This document shows, one piece after another, positions 58,209 through 64,000 of a stretch of DNA of 64,000 nucleotides; position 1 is the stretch's first letter; every line of letters starts with the position of its first letter. This stretch comes from JAICMB01 sp963802915 (GTDB lineage: Bacteria; Acidobacteriota; Terriglobia; Bryobacterales; Bryobacteraceae). The stretch covers positions 186,001-250,000 of the forward strand of contig CAWDKQ010000008.1 of assembly GCA_963802915.1 (NCBI GenBank). Reading direction: 5' to 3'. A program made the position numbers and the translations under genes. Below the pieces are notes generated by a model. It searched no databases. It was not told where the DNA came from and saw nothing but the letters and a program-made list of their open reading frames with translations.

Positions 58209-58409
58209 ATGGCTAAACTCGCGCTAGTTTATGGAATGCGGCTCCTGCCCGCCGATGAAGTCGAGGAAGTTACGGAAGCGGAAGTAACTCTCAAGAGCGG
58301 CAAGAAAGCGCGGATCAGCATGCATTTGATTGAAGGCGGCGAGGACGAGATCCGCGCGCAACTGATGCAGTCGCTGGACGCCTTCTTCGAGTTCTATCCC
58401 GAGATCTAA
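58209..58409 (+). CDS. Small acidic protein of unknown function
   Basis: 66 residues from ATG 58209 (a TTG at 58203 adds two). MAKLALVYGMRLLPADEVEEVTEAEVTLKSGKKARISMHLIEGGEDEIRAQLMQSLDAFFEFYPEI is the region read, with a short beta meander followed by an acidic helix. No family is recognised. It follows the CPBP gene by 15 bases and overlaps the convergent YbaK gene by 4. Confidence 0.55.
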   Translation: MAKLALVYGMRLLPADEVEEVTEAEVTLKSGKKARISMHLIEGGEDEIRAQLMQSLDAFFEFYPEI

Positions 58410-58879
58410 TGAATCTTGGCGATTCGTCCCGCCGTGATGCGGACCAGTTCCTCAGGCGTTAACGCGAACACGGCATACGGAGTTCCCGCGGCGGCCCAAA
58501 TTTCCGCATATTGAAAGAGGTCCTCATCGATCCACGTCTCGATCGGCGTCGCAAAGCCTGTGGGCGGAACGCCGCCGATCACAAAGCCCGTGGCCTCGCG
58601 AACGAAATCTGCGCTGGCTTTCTCGATCGCTTCCCCGGTGTGGCCCGCAATGATTTTCTCGTCGACCCGGTTAACGCCGCTCGCGACTACGAGGATCGCT
58701 TTTCCGCTCTGGGCGCCCCTGAATACGATCGATTTTCCAATCTGCGCGACCTTGCATCCGATCGCCTCTGCCGCGTCCTTCGCGGTCCGGGTGCTTTGCG
58801 GCATCTCGACCACTCGCAGCGTCAGGCCCGAACGTTCCAGGGCCTCCTGAACTTTTTTCGCGCTATCGGGGAGCATCAT
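58406..58879 (-). CDS. YbaK/ProX-type aminoacyl-tRNA deacylase
   Basis: 157 residues. The YbaK fold elements are visible: STRTAKDAAEAIGCKVAQIGKSIVFRG, AILVVASGVNRVDEKIIAGHTG and GFVIGGVPPTGFATPIETWIDEDLF, with the essential lysine in GKSIVF. This family removes mischarged amino acids from tRNA (Cys-tRNA-Pro and similar) in the cytoplasm. The subtype (YbaK, ProX or PrdX) cannot be fixed. Its ATG overlaps the stop of the phosphoesterase gene (ATGATG). Confidence 0.93.
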   Translation of the reverse strand: MMLPDSAKKVQEALERSGLTLRVVEMPQSTRTAKDAAEAIGCKVAQIGKSIVFRGAQSGKAILVVASGVNRVDEKIIAGHTGEAIEKASADFVREATGFVIGGVPPTGFATPIETWIDEDLFQYAEIWAAAGTPYAVFALTPEELVRITAGRIAKIH

Positions 58880-59469
58880 AGTTCCAGCAGATAGCCTTTT
58901 TTCCCAACATTGAACGCCCGCGTCGCGCCGAACAGCTCCTCGACGCCTGCAGCTTCGTGGATGTGTCCGCAGAAGAAATAAGCCGGCTGGACGCGCTCGA
59001 TGAAATCGCGGATCGACTTGCTCCCGAAATGCTGCTTCTCACCGGCGCGGTCGAGCTTCGTTCCCAGAGGCGGACAATGGCACACCATGATCAGTGGCGA
59101 CAAATCTTCAAACGCCGACAATCTCCGCGCCAGCTCCTCCTCGCTATATTCTCCCGGCGTTTGAAACGGCGTCGGATTCGAATAGCCCAGCCCGGCAACG
59201 GCGTATCCGCCCAATGTCATTGTTTGTCCGTGAAAGTTGTGGAACCCATGCTGGGCGCAAAAACGATCGATGTCAGACTCCGATTCGTGATTGCCCGGAA
59301 GCATGTAAACCCGGTCGGCATGCTTCTGGAGAGTCGCGGCGCATCTGTCCAGCCCACGGCCCCAATTTGCCAGGTCGCCCGCCGCGAAATAGTAGTCCGC
59401 ATCGGTATCCATGAGCCTCTGTAGAGCTGCGATATCGCCATGAATGTCTGAAAAGATCAGAAGCCTCAT
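58876..59469 (-). CDS. Calcineurin-like metallophosphoesterase
   Basis: 197 residues with all metal-binding motifs of the family: FSDIHGD, AAGDLANWG, LPGNHES, VCHCPPLG and FCGHIHEA. The small single-domain form is like the YfcE/MJ0936-type phosphodiesterases. The substrate is not known. It forms an operon with the YbaK-like gene downstream through a 4-base overlap. Confidence 0.93.
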   Translation of the reverse strand: MRLLIFSDIHGDIAALQRLMDTDADYYFAAGDLANWGRGLDRCAATLQKHADRVYMLPGNHESESDIDRFCAQHGFHNFHGQTMTLGGYAVAGLGYSNPTPFQTPGEYSEEELARRLSAFEDLSPLIMVCHCPPLGTKLDRAGEKQHFGSKSIRDFIERVQPAYFFCGHIHEAAGVEELFGATRAFNVGKKGYLLEL

Positions 59470-59590
59470 GGCGAGAGGATAGCAGGCGAAAGCTGCTCGG
59501 TAGCCGCGATTCTTAGCGCGTCAGGCCGCTGCTTTCGACAAATAAGGCCAAAAATGTTACCATATTTCCTGAGGCAGTAACAACCAACCC

Positions 59591-59821
59591 ATGGCCGCTA
59601 AACCCGCTTACGCTCAAGGTGCTCAGATCGAACATACAAAATTCGGACTCGGCTCCGTCCTTTCCTGCAATGAAGAGCACATCGTGATCAAATTTGACGA
59701 GCACGGCGAGAAGAAATTTGTACTTTCCATCGTCATGCCGGCGCTTAAGAAAAGCGACCGTCAACCGCCGGCTGAGAAAAAGCGCGCCACGCGTAAAAAG
59801 GCTGCTCCGACCCCTGCTTAA
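59591..59821 (+). CDS. Small protein resembling the UvrD/PcrA C-terminal tudor domain
   Basis: 76 residues. GAQIEHTKFGLGSVLSCNEEHIVIKFDEHGEKKFVL follows the pattern V-x-H-x-x-F-G-x-G-x-V of the C-terminal tudor-like domain of UvrD/PcrA helicases and of DUF3553-type small proteins. A Lys/Arg/Ala/Pro-rich tail (KKRATRKKAAPTP) probably contacts nucleic acid. It may bind RNA polymerase or DNA. It precedes purQ in the position where purS is found in some bacteria, but it is not PurS. Confidence 0.75.
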   Translation: MAAKPAYAQGAQIEHTKFGLGSVLSCNEEHIVIKFDEHGEKKFVLSIVMPALKKSDRQPPAEKKRATRKKAAPTPA

Positions 59822-59867
59822 CCGCAGGCAATCCCTAATCAGCGCGTGTTAGAATTTTCGTATCCCG

Positions 59868-60541
59868 ATGAGATTTGGCGTCGTTGTCTTCCCGGGTAGC
59901 AACTGCGATCACGATGCGTGGTACGCAGTGTCGCATAATCTCGGCCAGCAAGCTGAGTTCATCTGGCACGATTCTACAAACCTGAATAACCTGGATGCCG
60001 TAATTCTGCCCGGCGGTTTCGCTTACGGCGATTACCTCCGCTGCGGAGCTATCGCGAAGTTCTCGCCCGTGATGCAGAGCGTTAAGAAGTTCGCGCGAGA
60101 TGGCGGGCTCGTCCTGGGGATTTGCAACGGCTTCCAGATTCTCGTAGAGAGCGGACTGCTCCCCGGAGCCCTGGTACGCAACCGGCTCCAGAAGTTTATC
60201 TGCCGCACGATTCCCATTCGCATCGAGACGACCAATTCACCTTTCACCGCGCTCGGCGAGAAGAATCAGGTCCTGCGTCTACCGATCGCTCATGGCGAAG
60301 GCTGCTATATCGCCGAAGATCGGACGCTCGATCAACTCGAGTCCGAGGATCGCGTGCTGTTCCGCTACGCGGAGAATCCGAACGGCTCCATGCGGGACAT
60401 CGCGGGTATCCTCAACGAAGGCCGCAACGTGATGGGCATGATGCCGCATCCGGAGCGAGCCAGTGAGCCGCTGATGGGATCGTCCGATGGACTGGTGGTC
60501 CTGCGGTCGATTGTGTCGGCGCTAGCGCCCGCCACTATTTA

Positions 60542-60542
<1 letters not shown>
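59868..60542 (+). CDS. purQ: Phosphoribosylformylglycinamidine synthase, glutamine amidotransferase subunit PurQ
   Basis: 224 residues. Triad glutaminase: FGVVVFPGSNCDHDAWYAV, ILPGGFAYGDYLRCGA, catalytic Cys in GLVLGICNGFQIL, and the HPE end (MMPHPERASEPLMG). It supplies ammonia to PurL in the fourth step of purine synthesis. The TAATG junction with purL overlaps by one base, so the two are made together. Confidence 0.97.
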
Positions 60543-62751
<2,209 letters not shown>

Positions 62752-62755
<4 letters not shown>

Positions 62756-64000
62756 TTGTCCCCTTCGACGACAAGCTTCACGAAGAATGCGGCGTTTTCG
62801 CCATCTATGGCCATCCCGAGGCCTCCAACATGGCGTATCTGGGCTTGTACCAGTTGCAGCACCGCGGGCAGGAGAGTGCCGGAATCGCGACCAGCGATCG
62901 GCGCGAGATTCATTGCCACAAGAGCATGGGTCACGTCGCGGATATTTTTACTCCCAACGTGATCAACCAGTTGCCCGGCGATATCGCCATCGGCCATACC
63001 CGCTATTCAACCACCGGCGACACGGTTCTGCTGAATGCGCAGCCGTTCTCCGTGGCCTGCAATAAAGGAAACATCGCGGTCGCGCACAACGGGAATATTA
63101 CGAATGCCGCCAGTCTGCGCCGCGACCTGGAGCGGCACGGCTCCATCTTCCAGGCATCCAGCGACACCGAAGTCATCCTGCACCTCGTGGCGCGCTCCTT
63201 CCACAAGACTCTTTCCGGAGCGCTTCGCGATGCGTTGCTGCAGCTCGAAGGCGCGTTCTCGCTCGTCTTTCTCGCGCAGGACCGCATCATCGTGGCTCGC
63301 GATCCTCACGGCTTCCGCCCGTTGGCCATGGGCCGCCTGGTCCAGCGCGACGGCAAGGTTGCCCATGTCTTTGCGTCCGAAACCTGTGCTTTCGATCTGA
63401 TCAATGCCACTTACGTCGGCGATGTCGAGCCAGGTGAGATGGTGTGCGTCGGACCCGAGGGCATGACGCGGGAACGATTTACGTCGCCGCAACCGATTTC
63501 GCAATGCGTGTTCGAACACGTCTATTTCTCGCGGCCGGATTCCATCGTCTTCGGACGCGCCGTGCAGGAATCGCGTGAGAACCTCGGTAAGCTTCTAGCG
63601 CGCGAAGCGCCCATCGACGCCGACGTGGTCGTGCCTGTGCCCGACTCGGGAACCACGGCCGCCATCGGCTACGCGGAAGAGTCGGGCATCCCGTTCCGCC
63701 AGGCTCTCATCCGTAATCACTACGTTGGCCGCACCTTCATTGAACCTTCGCAAGCGATCCGCGACTTTGGAGTCAAGCTGAAGCTGAATCCGGTGCGGCA
63801 CCTGCTCGAAGGCAAGCGCGTCATTCTGGTCGACGATTCCCTGGTCCGTGGCACGACCAGTAAGAAAATTGTCCGCATGGTTCGCAACGCCGGAGCCACC
63901 GAAGTCCACCTGCGCATTTCCTGCCCGCCCACTATATCGCCCTGCTTTTACGGTGTGGATACGCCATCGAAGGACGAACTGATCGGCTCGTCCCATTCGA
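62752..64000 (+). CDS. purF: Amidophosphoribosyltransferase PurF, C-terminus cut by the window edge
   Basis: 416 codons seen, from ATG 62752 overlapping the purL stop (ATGA). A 12-residue propeptide precedes the catalytic CGVFAIYGHPEASNMAYLGLYQLQHRGQESAGIAT. Then come RYSTTGDTVLLNAQPF, AHNGNITNAASLR, and the phosphoribosyl site VILVDDSLVRGTTSKKIV. It makes phosphoribosylamine, the first committed purine step. The final roughly 60-90 residues lie outside the window. Confidence 0.97.

Overview
The window looks like a chromosomal segment of an Acidobacteriota bacterium, most likely of the Solibacter/Bryobacter type. The grounds are composition and gene content, not a database match: high GC, frequent GTG/TTG starts, a PadR regulator coupled to a long MacB/FtsX permease of the acidobacterial ADOP type, a DUF2934 protein, several secreted proteins of acidobacterial character, and an extended two-half SagB-type dehydrogenase. 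Nearly all of the DNA is coding and many neighbours overlap by 1-4 bases.

Layout. 1-7.6 kb: a DinB-like fragment, a Cys-rich secreted protein, a SagB dehydrogenase with a lipoprotein cytochrome c, small envelope proteins, PadR plus ADOP permease, and an ArsC-fold protein without its cysteine. 7.6-20.7 kb: a minus-strand run of a complete type II secretion system (gspE-F-G-H-I-J-K-L-M-C-x-D), headed by an ECF sigma factor, a zinc-finger anti-sigma factor and a secreted protein. 20.9-22.6 kb: an overlapping ATPase/TOPRIM-like gene pair, the best candidate for an uncharacterised defence-type module. 22.6-34.8 kb: an unusual, incomplete type VI secretion locus: two different tssK genes, tssL, tssM, a membrane-anchored Ser/Thr kinase, and a tail-anchored protein with eight GEFTRMF repeats. 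A group of small unknown genes and a methyltransferase gene lie between the two tssK genes.

34.8-39.8 kb: DoxX/azoreductase/TetR, an FAH-family hydrolase, a BrnT/BrnA toxin-antitoxin locus whose toxin gene is frameshifted, a secreted protein and a HEPN-like protein. 39.9-42.7 kb: a structurally complete IS21-family element whose terminal-repeat motif also occurs inside istA. 43.3-46.6 kb: a YbjN-like, PspA, DUF4178 and lipoprotein gene set of envelope-stress type. 46.6-59.8 kb: mostly housekeeping (trmFO, PilZ, TlpA-like, MarR-GNAT with twin operators, Fic, hpnE, uvrA, deoxyhypusine-synthase-like, CPBP protease, YbaK, phosphoesterase). 59.9-64 kb: purQ-purL-purF, the last cut by the window edge.

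The secretion regions are the most interesting parts. The type II genes are physically linked to their own sigma/anti-sigma pair. The type VI genes are linked to a kinase and to a repeat protein whose TRMF motif recurs once in TssM, which suggests (inference only) phosphorylation-dependent control. No tRNA, rRNA or CRISPR array was recognised.
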